The notes under the pieces were generated by a model that had not been told where the DNA came from, made no database searches, and saw only the letters and a program-made list of their open reading frames with translations. From positions 124,001 to 188,000 of the forward strand of contig NZ_NOXU01000026.1 of the NCBI RefSeq assembly GCF_002251795.1: a stretch of 64,000 nucleotides of DNA, read 5' to 3'. Source of the stretch: Niveispirillum lacus. Its GTDB lineage: Bacteria; Pseudomonadota; Alphaproteobacteria; Azospirillales; Azospirillaceae. Position numbers and translations under genes: made by a program. How positions within the stretch are numbered: the stretch's first letter is position 1; every line of letters starts with the position of its first letter. Of this stretch, positions 52,686-62,401 are shown in pieces.

Positions 52686-53672
52686 GTGGCGGCTTTGTAT
52701 GATGTGGTGGGTCTGGGTAACGCGATCGTCGACGTGATTGCCAAGGCCGACGAGGACTTTCTGACCGCCAATGGCCTGGTGAAGAACGCCATGCGCCTGA
52801 TCAGCGCCGAAGAGGCCGACGCGCTGTATGCCAAGATGGGTCCGGGTCTGGAAATGTCGGGCGGGTCAGCCGGCAACACCATGGCAGCCCTGGCGTCGCT
52901 GGGCGGCAAGGGCGTGTTCGTGGGCAAGGTTGCCCATGATCAACTGGGTAAGGTCTATCGCCATGATATCCGCGCGGCCGGCGTGGTGTTCGATACGCCT
53001 GACCTGACCGACGGCAAGCCTACGGGTTCCTGCCTGATTCTGGTAACCCCGGACGGTCACCGCACCATGAATACTTTCCTGGGTGCCTGTCTGGACCTGA
53101 CGCCCGATGATATCGATCCGGTTGTGATCAAGTCGTCCAAGGTCACTTATATGGAAGGGTATCTGTGGGACCCGCCGGCTGCCAAGCAGGCCTTCCTGAA
53201 GGCAGCGGCCCTGGCCCATGAGGCCGGTCAGAAAGTGGCCCTGTCTCTGTCCGACCCGTTCTGCGTGAACCGTCACCTGGACAGCTTCCGCGACCTGGTA
53301 AAGAACCATGTCGATATTCTGTTCGCCAATGAGAGCGAGATTGTTGCCCTGTTCGGTGGGGATTTCGACAGCGCCGCCGCCGAGGCGCGCCAGCATGTCG
53401 AAGTGGCCGTCCTGACGCGGGGCGAGCACGGGGCAACCGTTCTGGTGGGTGGGGAGACCTTCTCGGTTCCGGCCGAGAAAGTCTCCAAGGTGGTGGACAC
53501 CACCGGTGCCGGCGACCTGTTCGCAGCAGGTTTTCTCTATGGCTATACACAGGGACGCAGCCCATCTGACTGCGCCCGCCTGGGTGCCATCTGCGCCGGG
53601 GAGATCATCACCCATTACGGCGCCCGGTCGGAAGTCAATCTGGCCGAGCTGGTGAAGTCCAAAGGTCTGTAA
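52686..53672 (+). CDS. PfkB-family nucleoside/sugar kinase (adenosine kinase-like)
   Basis: A 328-aa ribokinase-fold enzyme. VVGLGNAIVDVIAKADEDFL opens the fold, SGGSAGNTMAALASLGGKG is the substrate-binding motif (about residues 59-77) and DTTGAGDLFAAGFLYG (about 273) is the catalytic signature. Alphaproteobacterial proteins of this shape are usually called adenosine kinase, but sugar kinases are close relatives. The GTG at 52686 follows GGAGG with 6-base spacing. Confidence 0.88.
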   Translation: MAALYDVVGLGNAIVDVIAKADEDFLTANGLVKNAMRLISAEEADALYAKMGPGLEMSGGSAGNTMAALASLGGKGVFVGKVAHDQLGKVYRHDIRAAGVVFDTPDLTDGKPTGSCLILVTPDGHRTMNTFLGACLDLTPDDIDPVVIKSSKVTYMEGYLWDPPAAKQAFLKAAALAHEAGQKVALSLSDPFCVNRHLDSFRDLVKNHVDILFANESEIVALFGGDFDSAAAEARQHVEVAVLTRGEHGATVLVGGETFSVPAEKVSKVVDTTGAGDLFAAGFLYGYTQGRSPSDCARLGAICAGEIITHYGARSEVNLAELVKSKGL

Positions 53673-53702
53673 CAGGGCCCATTGTGGGGTGAACCGTTCG
53701 GT

Positions 53703-54518
53703 TCATCCCACGATTTCTGTTTGGTGTCTGTCGCGCGCGATATCCAGGAAAACCTCCTCCAGATTGTCCCGGCCATAGCGGGACAGGAGGTCGGCCGGGG
53801 TTCCCCGGTCCACGATGCGGCCGCCTTTCATCATCAGCACCCCGTCGCACATCCGCTCTACCTCCGCCATATTGTGGCTGGCCAGCAGGATTGTGGCGCC
53901 AGTGCGGGCCCGGTAATTTTCCAAGAACCCCCGCACCCAGTCGGCGGTATCGGGATCAAGGCTGGCGGTCGGCTCGTCCAGAAGCAGCAGTTCCGGTTCG
54001 TTCAGCAGTGCTTTGGCCAAGGCTACGCGTGTCTTTTGGCCCGCCGACAGGTTTCCCGACGGGCGCGTGAGGATCCCGGTCAGATCCAGTTCCTCGGCAA
54101 GCCGTCCGATACGGTGGTTCAGATGGGTGAGCCCGTAAAGGTGACCATAAACCGTCAGATTCTCCCGCACTGTCAGCCGATGGGGTAAATCGACATAAGG
54201 GCTGGAGAAATTCATGCGTGGCAGCACACGATAGCGCTCTGTCAGCATGTCATAACCCAATACCTTTACCGTCCCAGCGGTGGGCAACAGCAGCCCCAGC
54301 AGGATGGAAATGGTGGTGGTCTTGCCGGCCCCGTTGCCGCCCAGCAGCGCTACCGTCTGTCCCGCCGGCACCGTGAAGCTGATCGCGTCCAGCGCTGTAT
54401 GCGCGTCGAACCGTTTGGTCAGCGTCTCGACAAGAATGGCGGGGGGGAGCAGCTTGCTAGCGTCTAGGGGCATTGGAGCGGCTTGCGGTCTTTCCTTGCT
54501 TGGGGAACTACTTGTCAT
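53703..54518 (-). CDS. ABC transporter ATP-binding protein
   Basis: A 271-aa ATPase of the ABC-2 export type. Walker A is LLGGNGAGKTTTI (about residues 58-70), the signature NLSAGQKTRVALAKALL (about 161) and Walker B LLLLDEPTASLDPDT with the H-loop SHNMAEVERMCD follow. The ATG at 54518 has GGGGAGCCT upstream; the longer frame is antisense to regB. No permease gene follows, as the next gene converges 31 bases away. Confidence 0.9.
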   Translation of the reverse strand: MTSSSPSKERPQAAPMPLDASKLLPPAILVETLTKRFDAHTALDAISFTVPAGQTVALLGGNGAGKTTTISILLGLLLPTAGTVKVLGYDMLTERYRVLPRMNFSSPYVDLPHRLTVRENLTVYGHLYGLTHLNHRIGRLAEELDLTGILTRPSGNLSAGQKTRVALAKALLNEPELLLLDEPTASLDPDTADWVRGFLENYRARTGATILLASHNMAEVERMCDGVLMMKGGRIVDRGTPADLLSRYGRDNLEEVFLDIARDRHQTEIVG

Positions 54519-54560
54519 AGGCTCCCCACGGGCGATTGCGGATGATGATGGGATATAGGG

Positions 54561-55889
54561 ATGAGTGAGGCAATCACCAACACCACAGGTTCCGTTTCTG
54601 CAACCCGGTCCGGCCCGGCCCTGGTATCGGCAGAAGGAAGGGTCAGTGCCCGCACCCTGATCACCATTCGCTGGATTGCGGTGGCCGGGCAGTTTGCGAC
54701 CCTGACCACGGTCATGGCCTTGTTTGAATTTGAACTGGCGTTGGCGCAGGCTTTGGCCGGAGTTGGCGTGTCGGTGCTGGTCAATCTTTATGCCGCCCGC
54801 CGGCTGGCCACACACCCGTTTCTGGATGACCGGGAGGCCGCGCTTTACCTCGCGTATGACATGGTGCAACTGACAGCCCTTCTCTATCTGACGGGCGGCC
54901 TTGATAATCCGTTTGCGGTGCTGATGCTGGCGCCTCTGACCGTTGCAGCCAGCGCGCTGGGCCGGATGGCGGTCATTGTGCTGACGTCCCTGGCAGTCTG
55001 CTGCTTCACGGGTCTGGCGCTGGTGGCGACCCCGTTACCCTGGCCGGGGGCGGAAGCGGCGGCCCTGCCGCCATTGTACCGGTTTGGCGTCTGGGTGGCA
55101 CTGACCCTCTCGGCTGGATTTATTGCGGCCTATCTCTATCAGGTGGCAGATGGCGCCCGTCGCCTGTCCGGGGCGTTGAATGCCAGCCAGGATGCCCTGG
55201 CGCGGGCGCAGCGTGCCTCTGCCGTGGGCGCGCTGGCGGCGGCGGCGGCGCATGAATTGGGCAGCCCGCTGGGGACCATCGCGGTGGTGGCCAAGGAACT
55301 GGCCCGCGATATCCCGCTTGATAGCCCGATTGCCGAGGATGTGGCCCTGCTGCAAAGTCAGGTCGCGCGCTGCCGCGACATTTTGGCCGAACTGTCCCGT
55401 CGGCCCGGCGACCGGGGCGGCGCGGAACCGATTGTGCCGCTGGCCGCCCTGATCGAGACGACGGCGGCCCCCTATCTGCGTCACGGTATCGACCTGTTGA
55501 TCGAAACGGTCGCGGAACCGGAAGAGGGGGCGCCACAGGTACAGTCAGTACCCGAAATGGTGCATGGCCTTGCCAATATACTTCAAAACGCTATGCAGTT
55601 TGCCCATGAACGGGTGACGGTGACGGCGGATTGGACCGCACCGGGGTTGACTCTGCGGGTGCAGGATGACGGGCCGGGTTATCCGGCGACATTGGTTGCC
55701 CGTCTGGGCGAACCCTATGTCAGTGGTCGCAACCCCGCTGCACGGGAGGCGGCGGGCAATATGGGTCTGGGCCTGTTCATCGCGCAGACTTTGCTGGAGC
55801 GGTCTGGTGCATCCGTTCGCTATATGAATGGCAGGGCTGGTGGCGCGGTGGTGGTCATTCGCTGGAAACATCCTACATTCACCGTGTAG
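54561..55889 (+). CDS. regB: RegB/PrrB-type redox sensor histidine kinase
   Basis: A 442-aa sensor with six membrane helices (about residues 30-195). The quinone-sensing motif appears as GGLDNPF (about 116-122; GGLNNPF in Rhodobacter). The phospho-histidine lies in AAAAHELGSPLGTI (about 230), the redox-type cysteine in SQVARCRDILAELS (about 273) and the ATP-binding site in DDGPGYP and NMGLGLFIAQTLL. RegB adjusts RegA phosphorylation to oxygen and quinone state. It starts 43 bases from the divergent ABC gene; regA follows after 54 bases. Confidence 0.92.
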   Translation: MSEAITNTTGSVSATRSGPALVSAEGRVSARTLITIRWIAVAGQFATLTTVMALFEFELALAQALAGVGVSVLVNLYAARRLATHPFLDDREAALYLAYDMVQLTALLYLTGGLDNPFAVLMLAPLTVAASALGRMAVIVLTSLAVCCFTGLALVATPLPWPGAEAAALPPLYRFGVWVALTLSAGFIAAYLYQVADGARRLSGALNASQDALARAQRASAVGALAAAAAHELGSPLGTIAVVAKELARDIPLDSPIAEDVALLQSQVARCRDILAELSRRPGDRGGAEPIVPLAALIETTAAPYLRHGIDLLIETVAEPEEGAPQVQSVPEMVHGLANILQNAMQFAHERVTVTADWTAPGLTLRVQDDGPGYPATLVARLGEPYVSGRNPAAREAAGNMGLGLFIAQTLLERSGASVRYMNGRAGGAVVVIRWKHPTFTV

Positions 55890-55943
55890 AAAGTTTCACA
55901 GGCCTAAGAAGAACGCCCATACGCAGGAAGGGACCCCGTAACC

Positions 55944-56525
55944 ATGACGGACGCGGCGCTTGATGCTGGCGAACAGCCGAAACTGACCTTCACGGGCGAT
56001 GCCTCACGCTCGCTGCTGATTGTGGATGATGATGCGCCCTTCCGTATCCGCCTGGCCCGTGCCATGGAACGGCGTGGCTTTGATGTGGTGGCTGTGGACA
56101 GCGTCAATCTGGGTGTCGAGGTGGCCCATGAAAGCGCTCCACGCTTTGCCGTTGTCGACCTGCGCCTGGGTGATGGCTCTGGTCTTGATGTGGTAAAGGC
56201 GCTGCGCGATGCACGGCCTGATGCCCGCGTCGTCATGTTGACCGGATATGGCAATATCGCTACGGCGGTCGCGGCTGTGAAGTTCGGTGCCGTTGACTAT
56301 CTGCCCAAACCGGCCGACGCCGACGCGGTGGAAGCGGCGCTGCTGACCGATGGTCCCCTGCCGCCGCCGCCGGAAAGCCCAATGTCCGCCGATCGTGTCC
56401 GCTGGGAACATATTCAGCGGGTGTTTGAACAATGCGACCGCAATGTGTCGGAGACGGCCCGTCGGCTGAAAATGCACCGCCGCACCTTGCAGCGTATCTT
56501 GAATAAACACGCTCCCAAGGCCTGA
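55944..56525 (+). CDS. regA: RegA/PrrA/ActR-type response regulator
   Basis: A 193-aa regulator of energy metabolism genes. The receiver has LLIVDDDAPFRIRLARAM, the phospho-accepting Asp in FAVVDLRLGDGSG (about 71), the switch Thr in VVMLTGYG and the Lys in YLPKPADAD. A proline-rich hinge (GPLPPPPESPM) leads to a Fis-type HTH ending in RRLKMHRRTLQRILNKHAP, which is nearly invariant in the RegA family. No senC gene lies between regB and regA. Confidence 0.95.
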   Translation: MTDAALDAGEQPKLTFTGDASRSLLIVDDDAPFRIRLARAMERRGFDVVAVDSVNLGVEVAHESAPRFAVVDLRLGDGSGLDVVKALRDARPDARVVMLTGYGNIATAVAAVKFGAVDYLPKPADADAVEAALLTDGPLPPPPESPMSADRVRWEHIQRVFEQCDRNVSETARRLKMHRRTLQRILNKHAPKA

Positions 56526-56631
56526 CCGCTCTGTCTTTGAGTGGCATGCGCTGCGCATCAATGGAGAGGCTGGCGGTTATGGCAGGGGGTGGCTATCCTT
56601 GTCGCCTTCCGTCTCCGTTAACGCCCGGGCC

Positions 56632-58086
56632 ATGACCACCGACCTGAACAGCCTGATCGACGCCATTGCCGGTACCCGCATCCTTGTGGTGGGGGATGTC
56701 ATGCTGGACCGGTTCATCCATGGCCGGGTGGATCGGATATCACCAGAAGCGCCGATCCCGGTGCTGCGGGTGCAGCGGGAAACCGCCATGCCGGGCGGGG
56801 CGGGCAATGTCGTGGCCAATATGGTCGCCCTGGGCGTGGAAGCTGACCTGATCAGCGTCGTAGGTGATGATGCCGCGGGCCAGGAACTGTCCCGGCTGAT
56901 GCTGACATTGAACGGACAGCGTAACAGTTTATTGACGAGCACCAACCGTCCCACCACAACCAAAACAAGGTTTGTGGCTGGGGGGCAGCAGTTGCTCCGC
57001 GCGGATGCGGAAACCGACATACCGCTGTCGGATGCGGATGCCACACAGTTGTTGGCGCTGGCGGCAACAAAGATGCCCGATGTCAGCATGCTGGTCCTTT
57101 CCGATTACAATAAGGGTGTCCTGACCAGTGAAGTATCAGCAGCCCTGATTGAACTGGCGCGGGCGGCGGGAGTGCGGGTGCTGGTCGATCCCAAGGGGCG
57201 GGATTATGCCCGTTATCGCGGCGCCTATTGTGTTACCCCCAACATGCGAGAACTGGCGGACGCCACGGGCATCATGCCCGCCGACACGGCCAGTCTGGTG
57301 GCGACGGCGCGCACCCTGGCCAATTGCCATGGTATCGCAGCGGTCGTGGCTACCCGCAGCGAACAGGGCATGAGTGTGGTCCCGGCCGATGGTGCGGCCA
57401 CGCATCTTTACGCCAGGGCCAGGGAAGTATTCGATGTGTCGGGGGCCGGCGACACGGTGGTTGCCGTGCTGGCCGCTGCCTTGACTGCTGGTGCTGACCT
57501 TGTGGAAGCGGCAACCCTGGCTAATGTTGCGGCCGGTGTCGTTGTGGCCAAGGTGGGCACGGCCACCGTCCGCCCCAATGAATTGCGCGACGCTTTGGGG
57601 CACGCCATTGTCGCCGGGCCTGGGTCAAAGAGCGTCACGCTGGACCAGGCGGTTGAACAAGTGGAGCGTTGGCGTCGGCAGGGGCTGCGGGTAGGTTTCA
57701 CCAATGGCTGTTTTGACCTGCTACATCCAGGCCATGTCAGCCTGATCGCCCAGGCCCGCGCACAATGTGACCGTCTGGTCTTAGGTCTTAACAGCGATGA
57801 CAGCGTACGACGCCTGAAGGGCCCGGCCCGGCCGGTGCAGAATGTGACATCGCGTGCTACGGTTCTGTCGGCGTTAGGCGATGTTGATCTGGTCGTTACC
57901 TTTGCCGACGATACGCCATTGACGCTGATCAAGGCGCTGCGCCCCGATATCCTGGTGAAGGGGGCCGATTATAAAATCGACGATGTGGTGGGTGCCAAAG
58001 AGGTTATGGGCTGGGGTGGACGCGTGGTCCTGGCAGATCTGGCTGCTGGACACAGCACCACCAACACAATCGAGCGGATGAAATAG
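56632..58086 (+). CDS. hldE: Bifunctional heptose 7-phosphate kinase / heptose 1-phosphate adenylyltransferase
   Basis: A 484-aa fusion in ADP-heptose synthesis for the LPS inner core. The PfkB-type kinase occupies about residues 1-320 (LVVGDVMLDRFIHG, PGGAGNVVANMVALG and FDVSGAGDTVVAVLAAAL), and the nucleotidyltransferase begins near 352 with VGFTNGCFDLLHPGHVSLI. RLKGPARPVQN and DILVKGADY are also typical. The ATG at 56632 lacks a clear ribosome site; a TTG at 56599 with GGGGGTGG upstream would add 11 residues. Confidence 0.94.
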   Translation: MTTDLNSLIDAIAGTRILVVGDVMLDRFIHGRVDRISPEAPIPVLRVQRETAMPGGAGNVVANMVALGVEADLISVVGDDAAGQELSRLMLTLNGQRNSLLTSTNRPTTTKTRFVAGGQQLLRADAETDIPLSDADATQLLALAATKMPDVSMLVLSDYNKGVLTSEVSAALIELARAAGVRVLVDPKGRDYARYRGAYCVTPNMRELADATGIMPADTASLVATARTLANCHGIAAVVATRSEQGMSVVPADGAATHLYARAREVFDVSGAGDTVVAVLAAALTAGADLVEAATLANVAAGVVVAKVGTATVRPNELRDALGHAIVAGPGSKSVTLDQAVEQVERWRRQGLRVGFTNGCFDLLHPGHVSLIAQARAQCDRLVLGLNSDDSVRRLKGPARPVQNVTSRATVLSALGDVDLVVTFADDTPLTLIKALRPDILVKGADYKIDDVVGAKEVMGWGGRVVLADLAAGHSTTNTIERMK

Positions 58087-58105
58087 TGAGGCCATGGGCC
58101 TGCTT

Positions 58106-58324
58106 TCATTGCAGGCTCAACGGCTCCATATCGTGCTGTCGCACCGTCGCAAAGGCCACATCCTGACGTTCGACCACCGTGAGCATCGTACCGTCTGCGG
58201 CATGGATCGCATAGGCTGGCTTACCCTCCGTCTGGGTGGGCTTCACATAAGCCAGATCATTGACGCCGAAAGCAGCGAAATCCTTGGGGCTCAACCGGCG
58301 CAGATACTGAATGGTCGGATTCAT
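58106..58324 (-). CDS. DUF1150 family protein
   Basis: A 72-aa protein of the alphaproteobacterial DUF1150 family, typically encoded directly after a small heat-shock gene as here. FAAFGVNDLAYVKP and AYAIHAADGTMLTVVE are characteristic. The ATG at 58324 follows CGGGGGAC. It may share the hsp20 transcript. Function unknown. Confidence 0.82.
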   Translation of the reverse strand: MNPTIQYLRRLSPKDFAAFGVNDLAYVKPTQTEGKPAYAIHAADGTMLTVVERQDVAFATVRQHDMEPLSLQ

Positions 58325-58477
58325 GTCCCCCGGAACTCCACGTCTTTTTCCTGCACGCATCCGACAGGAAACAAAAGGGTTGGCGTCACCCCATTTAGAC
58401 GGTCAAGAGTTGAAATATGGTTTACAACTTGTGACATACGAAGCCCCAAGGGCAGGGCAAAAGGCAGAATCCCGGTG

Positions 58478-58948
58478 TCAGGCACGACGGTCGGGTGAGA
58501 CATCAATGGTGCGCGGGCTCTCGCCGCTGCCATTCTCGCCAGTACCGATCTTGATGGTTCGGACCTTGGGTTCTGGGATTGGCCGGCGCAAATCCACATG
58601 CAACAGGCCATTGTCCAGATTGCATCCCACGACCTCAATACCTTCGGCCAGGACAAAACTGCGCTGGAATTGCCGGGCGGCGATGCCGCGATGCAAATAG
58701 ATGCGGTTCTTATCGTCGGCTTGTTTGCCCCGGATCACCAGTTGATTGTCCTCCATCTGGACCGCAAGATCCTCGGAGGTGAATCCAGCGACAGCCAGGG
58801 TGATGCGCAGCCCATCAGGACCAGTTTGTTCGATATTGTAAGGTGGGTAGCCTTCGTTGGCGTTCTTGGCGATACGGTCAAGTGTACGTTCGAACTGGTC
58901 GAAGCCCAGCAGGAACGGGCTGTTGAACAGCGACAGGCGGGTCGTCAC
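58478..58948 (-). CDS. Small heat-shock protein, Hsp20/IbpA type
   Basis: A 156-aa alpha-crystallin-domain chaperone that binds unfolding proteins. YPPYNIEQTG opens the domain (about residue 36), LAVAGFTSEDLAVQMEDNQL and FVLAEGIEVVGCNLDNGLLH follow. The GTG at 58948 is chosen because AGGGG lies 8 bases upstream and the protein then begins TTRLSLFNSPFLLGFD, a common start in relatives; an ATG at 58963 is the alternative. A heat-shock-type promoter candidate lies at 59044-59074. Confidence 0.88.
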   Translation of the reverse strand: MTTRLSLFNSPFLLGFDQFERTLDRIAKNANEGYPPYNIEQTGPDGLRITLAVAGFTSEDLAVQMEDNQLVIRGKQADDKNRIYLHRGIAARQFQRSFVLAEGIEVVGCNLDNGLLHVDLRRPIPEPKVRTIKIGTGENGSGESPRTIDVSPDRRA

Positions 58949-59323
58949 GTCTGGTCCCCTCATGATTGAGCGAGTCCGGGGTCTGCTCTCCCCGTCGGTA
59001 CCGCCGGCCCTTACAGGCACCGGTGGAGACCGCGTAATACATCATAAATGGGTATTGCGCCCCGCTGGTCAAGACAAGCTCGATCATGCGGTATGCAATC
59101 CCCAGAATCTGTGGATAAAGCTGTGGGTGCCGCCGGAGTCGCGGCCCGATTCAAGCCTTGTCTTTACCAATGATCAATAAATAGGCATTTTTAGGACAAG
59201 CGTTTTCGTCAGCCTATTGGCTATCCCTTGAAACGAAGCGGGGCCGCGTCAATCAGCAGGATGGCGGTGGCACGCAACTGCGGGTAAAAAGCCTGCACCC
59301 TTTCCGTACAGAGCTTCCACGCC
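58949..59323. other. Gene-free region between hsp20 and dapE
   Basis: These 375 bases hold the hsp20 leader and promoter (59044-59074) on the minus strand and the dapE promoter on the plus strand. The part around 59165-59215 is clearly more AT-rich. No ORF is convincing. Confidence 0.6.
59044..59074 (-). promoter_or_regulatory. Sigma-32-like heat-shock promoter candidate for hsp20
   Basis: On the minus strand CTTGACC, a 14-base spacer and CCCATTTATG resemble the RpoH consensus (CTTGAAA then CCCCATnTa). It would give a leader of roughly 90 bases. Confidence 0.55.
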
Positions 59324-60478
59324 ATGACGATTGATCCCGTTTCCCTCACTCAGGACCTGATCCGCTGCCCCAGCGTCACCCCCGCCGATGCTGGTGCCTT
59401 GGGGGTTTTGCAGCGGGTGCTAGAGGCAATGGGCTTTACCTGTCACCGTCTGGTCTTCGGGGAAGCGGGCACCGATCCCATAGATAATCTTTATGCGCGG
59501 TTAGGAACCGGTAGCCCCAATTTCTGTTTCGCTGGCCATACGGATGTCGTTCCGGTCGGCGATGCGGCGGCGTGGACCGTTGATCCTTTCGGTGCCGAAA
59601 TTATCAATGGTAAACTTTACGGCCGCGGTACGTCCGATATGAAAGGTGCAATCGCTGCCTTTGCAGCGGCAGTTAAATCGTTTTTAGACCGGAACGGTGC
59701 GCCCAACGGCTCCATCTCCCTGCTGATTACCGGGGATGAGGAGGGGCCAAGCATCAATGGCACGCGTAAGGTGCTGGACTGGATGCAGGCGAACGGAGAG
59801 GTGATCGACGCCTGTCTGGTCGGCGAACCGACCAACCCCCATGCTCTGGGCGACATGATGAAGATCGGACGGCGCGGGTCGGTAACCGCGACCCTGATTG
59901 CCTATGGGGCCCAGGGCCATGTTGCGTATCCGCATCTGGCCGATAATCCGCTGCCGCGCCTGACGCGGGCCCTGTCTATGCTGGCCGACAGCCCGCTGGA
60001 CGAAGGGACACCGCATTTCCAACCCAGTACGTTGGCCGTCACCACGATTGATGTCGGCAACCCGGCCAGTAATGTCATCCCTGCCAAAGGGACAGCCAAA
60101 TTCAATATCCGGTTCAATGACCTGCACACGCCCAAGAGCCTGGAAGCGCACATCCGCGACGTGCTGGAGGAGGTTGGTGGGGCCTGGGATATCAAGATGG
60201 CTGTGTCCGGGGAGGCATTCCTGACCCCACCGGGTGCCCTGGTCGCCACAGTCTCGGGCGCGGTGGCAGCCGTCACCGGGCGGGAGCCGGAACTGTCAAC
60301 CTCCGGCGGCACATCTGATGCCCGTTTCATCAAAAATTTCTGCCCGGTGGTGGAATTTGGGCTGGTCGGACAGACCATGCATAAGGTGGATGAACATGTG
60401 GACGTGGAGGATATCCGCTTGCTTGCCGCTATCTACGACCGCGTTCTGACCGATTTCTTTGCCAAGGCGGTATCATGA
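59324..60478 (+). CDS. dapE: Succinyl-diaminopimelate desuccinylase
   Basis: A 384-aa M20-family zinc hydrolase that removes succinate from N-succinyl-diaminopimelate, completing the pathway started by dapD. Metal-binding and catalytic motifs are [14 protein letters not shown] (about residues 67-80), [17 protein letters not shown] (about 101), and [12 protein letters not shown] (about 135); the last His ligand is in [14 protein letters not shown]. Its last codons overlap the following membrane-protein gene by 4 bases (ATGA). Confidence 0.96.
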   Translation: MTIDPVSLTQDLIRCPSVTPADAGALGVLQRVLEAMGFTCHRLVFGEAGTDPIDNLYARLGTGSPNFCFAGHTDVVPVGDAAAWTVDPFGAEIINGKLYGRGTSDMKGAIAAFAAAVKSFLDRNGAPNGSISLLITGDEEGPSINGTRKVLDWMQANGEVIDACLVGEPTNPHALGDMMKIGRRGSVTATLIAYGAQGHVAYPHLADNPLPRLTRALSMLADSPLDEGTPHFQPSTLAVTTIDVGNPASNVIPAKGTAKFNIRFNDLHTPKSLEAHIRDVLEEVGGAWDIKMAVSGEAFLTPPGALVATVSGAVAAVTGREPELSTSGGTSDARFIKNFCPVVEFGLVGQTMHKVDEHVDVEDIRLLAAIYDRVLTDFFAKAVS

Positions 60479-61020
60479 GCGCGCTGACTGGTGCATTGCG
60501 GTTGGCCGCCTTGGATAAGCGTGGCATCACGCTGATTGATCCTTCACCCTTGGCGGCTTGGCGCAGTTTGGTCCTGCTGGTGCCTCTGCTGCTGATCGGT
60601 GCGATCGCTGATCTGGCGACCTTGCCAGAAGGGATCGCGCCAATTCCCTATCTGCCGTTGGGAGTGGCGGTGTCCGCCATGCAGATGACGGGTTACCTGC
60701 TGGTGGTCTCCCGAATCCTGGAAACGACGGGCCGCGATGACCGGTTCGCGATCTTCGTCTCGACCTATGCCTGGTGCAGTATTGTGAGCAGCACGGTGGC
60801 TCTGGTCGTCCTGGCTGTGAGCTTGAACGCGTCGGAGCCTGTGGCCAATGGCATCGGCTTAGGGTTCTTCATGTGGAATCTGTATTATGGGTGGTTCGCC
60901 GTCCGGTCGGCGCTGGGCTGTTCCGGCGCCGTGGCGGCTGGGTTCGTTGCTTTGGAATTTCTCACTGTACTGGCTACCTATGCACTGCCGTTGCAGCTCG
61001 TGCTGGCAGCCCAGGGCTGA
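60475..61020 (+). CDS. Hypothetical membrane protein coupled to dapE
   Basis: A 181-aa protein with about five membrane helices (about residues 28-47, 58-80, 95-118, 123-145 and 153-178). The overall pattern resembles YIP1-like proteins, but no motif proves it. Its ATG overlaps the dapE stop by 4 bases, so it is translationally coupled. I do not recognise a family. Confidence 0.72.
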   Translation: MSALTGALRLAALDKRGITLIDPSPLAAWRSLVLLVPLLLIGAIADLATLPEGIAPIPYLPLGVAVSAMQMTGYLLVVSRILETTGRDDRFAIFVSTYAWCSIVSSTVALVVLAVSLNASEPVANGIGLGFFMWNLYYGWFAVRSALGCSGAVAAGFVALEFLTVLATYALPLQLVLAAQG

Positions 61021-61159
61021 TCCCGCCGCGCGCAAGGCTGCCCGCCTGCCCATGCGGGGTGTTTGCATTTGCGTGAAACCGGTCCCTGGGCTAAGACCGG
61101 TTACCGGTGTTGGGGTTCCTCCCTTCGCTTGACGGCACTCACCATCGGTAAGCCCAGAC

Positions 61160-62323
61160 ATGACCGATACGCCCCCGAAGGCCCTGGCGGCCAAGGCGCT
61201 GCTGCCCACCGGACTGCGTGACCTGCTTCCCCCGGATGCGGAGCATGAAGCGCAGGTTGTTGGTCGTCTGCTGAAGGAATTCCATCGCCACGGCTATGAG
61301 CGGGTGAAACCGCCACTGGTGGAGTTCGAGGAGGGGCTGCTGTCCGGTTCCGCGGCCAGTCTGGCCAACCAGACCTTTCGCATCATGGACCCGGTGTCGC
61401 AGCGGATGATGGGCGTGCGGTCCGACATGACACCGCAGGTCGCCCGCATCGCCACGACCCGCCTGCGCAAGGCGCCGCGCCCGCTGCGCCTATCCTATGC
61501 GGGGCAAGTCCTGCGCGTGAAAGGCAGCAGCCTGCGCCAGGAACGGCAGTTCGGACAGGTCGGTGTGGAGCTGATTGGCCCCGACCGGGCCGACGCGGAT
61601 GCTGAGATTATCCTGCTGGCCGCTTCGGCTCTGTCGTCGGTAGGGGCCAAGGGCATTTCCATCGACCTGACGGTGCCCACCTTGGTGCCGGCCGTGGCGC
61701 GCGCCCTGTCCCTGTCCGACGATGATTATGCCCGCCTGCGCGCCGCACTGGACCACCGCGACGCCGCCGCCCTGGCTGAGGCTGCCGGTCCGCACGCGTC
61801 ACTGTTCTTGTCCATCCTGGGTGCTAGTGGCCCGGCGCCGGCGGCGGTGGAACGGCTGTCCGCCGTGGATATGCCCGACGTGGCCAAGGCTGCACGCCAG
61901 GAACTGGCCGACGTCGTGCGCCTCATCGCGGCTGCGGCACCGGGCCTGTCTGTCACCATCGACCCCGTTGAAATGCGCGGGTTTGAATATCAGACGGGCG
62001 TCAGCTTCACGATTTTCGCGCGCGGCGTACGGGGTGAACTGGGTCGGGGTGGCCGGTATCGCACCGGCGGGGCCGATCCGGTGGGCGAACCCGCCACGGG
62101 CTTCACGCTCTATACCGACACGGTCCTGCGTGCCCTGCCCGGCCCGTCGCCGGTCAAGCGAGTATTGCTGCCACTGGGTACCGATTACGCTGATGCCCAG
62201 GCGCTGCGCGCCCAGGGCTGGCATACAGTTGCCGCCATGGCGGTGGCCAGTGATCTGGCGGCGGAGGCCAAGCGTCTCTCCTGCTCACATTTGTTGACGG
62301 CGGACGGGCCGGCGCCCGTCTGA
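61160..62323 (+). CDS. hisZ: ATP phosphoribosyltransferase regulatory subunit
   Basis: A 387-aa protein with the fold of histidyl-tRNA synthetase, without tRNA-binding domain, that activates short-form HisG in histidine synthesis. LPTGLRDLLPPDAEHEAQV opens it, followed by the class II motif stretch RMMGVRSDMTPQVARIATTR (about residues 93-112) and RGFEYQTG with ARGVRGELGRGGRY. The purA gene follows after 78 bases; hisZ-purA is a common order in Rhodospirillales. Confidence 0.94.
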   Translation: MTDTPPKALAAKALLPTGLRDLLPPDAEHEAQVVGRLLKEFHRHGYERVKPPLVEFEEGLLSGSAASLANQTFRIMDPVSQRMMGVRSDMTPQVARIATTRLRKAPRPLRLSYAGQVLRVKGSSLRQERQFGQVGVELIGPDRADADAEIILLAASALSSVGAKGISIDLTVPTLVPAVARALSLSDDDYARLRAALDHRDAAALAEAAGPHASLFLSILGASGPAPAAVERLSAVDMPDVAKAARQELADVVRLIAAAAPGLSVTIDPVEMRGFEYQTGVSFTIFARGVRGELGRGGRYRTGGADPVGEPATGFTLYTDTVLRALPGPSPVKRVLLPLGTDYADAQALRAQGWHTVAAMAVASDLAAEAKRLSCSHLLTADGPAPV

Positions 62324-62401
62324 CCATTTGACCGAAACCAACCTAGGGTGCGGGCCCAGCCGGGCCACGGACCCGGACGTCTCACGCAAGCGAGGAATAT
62401 C

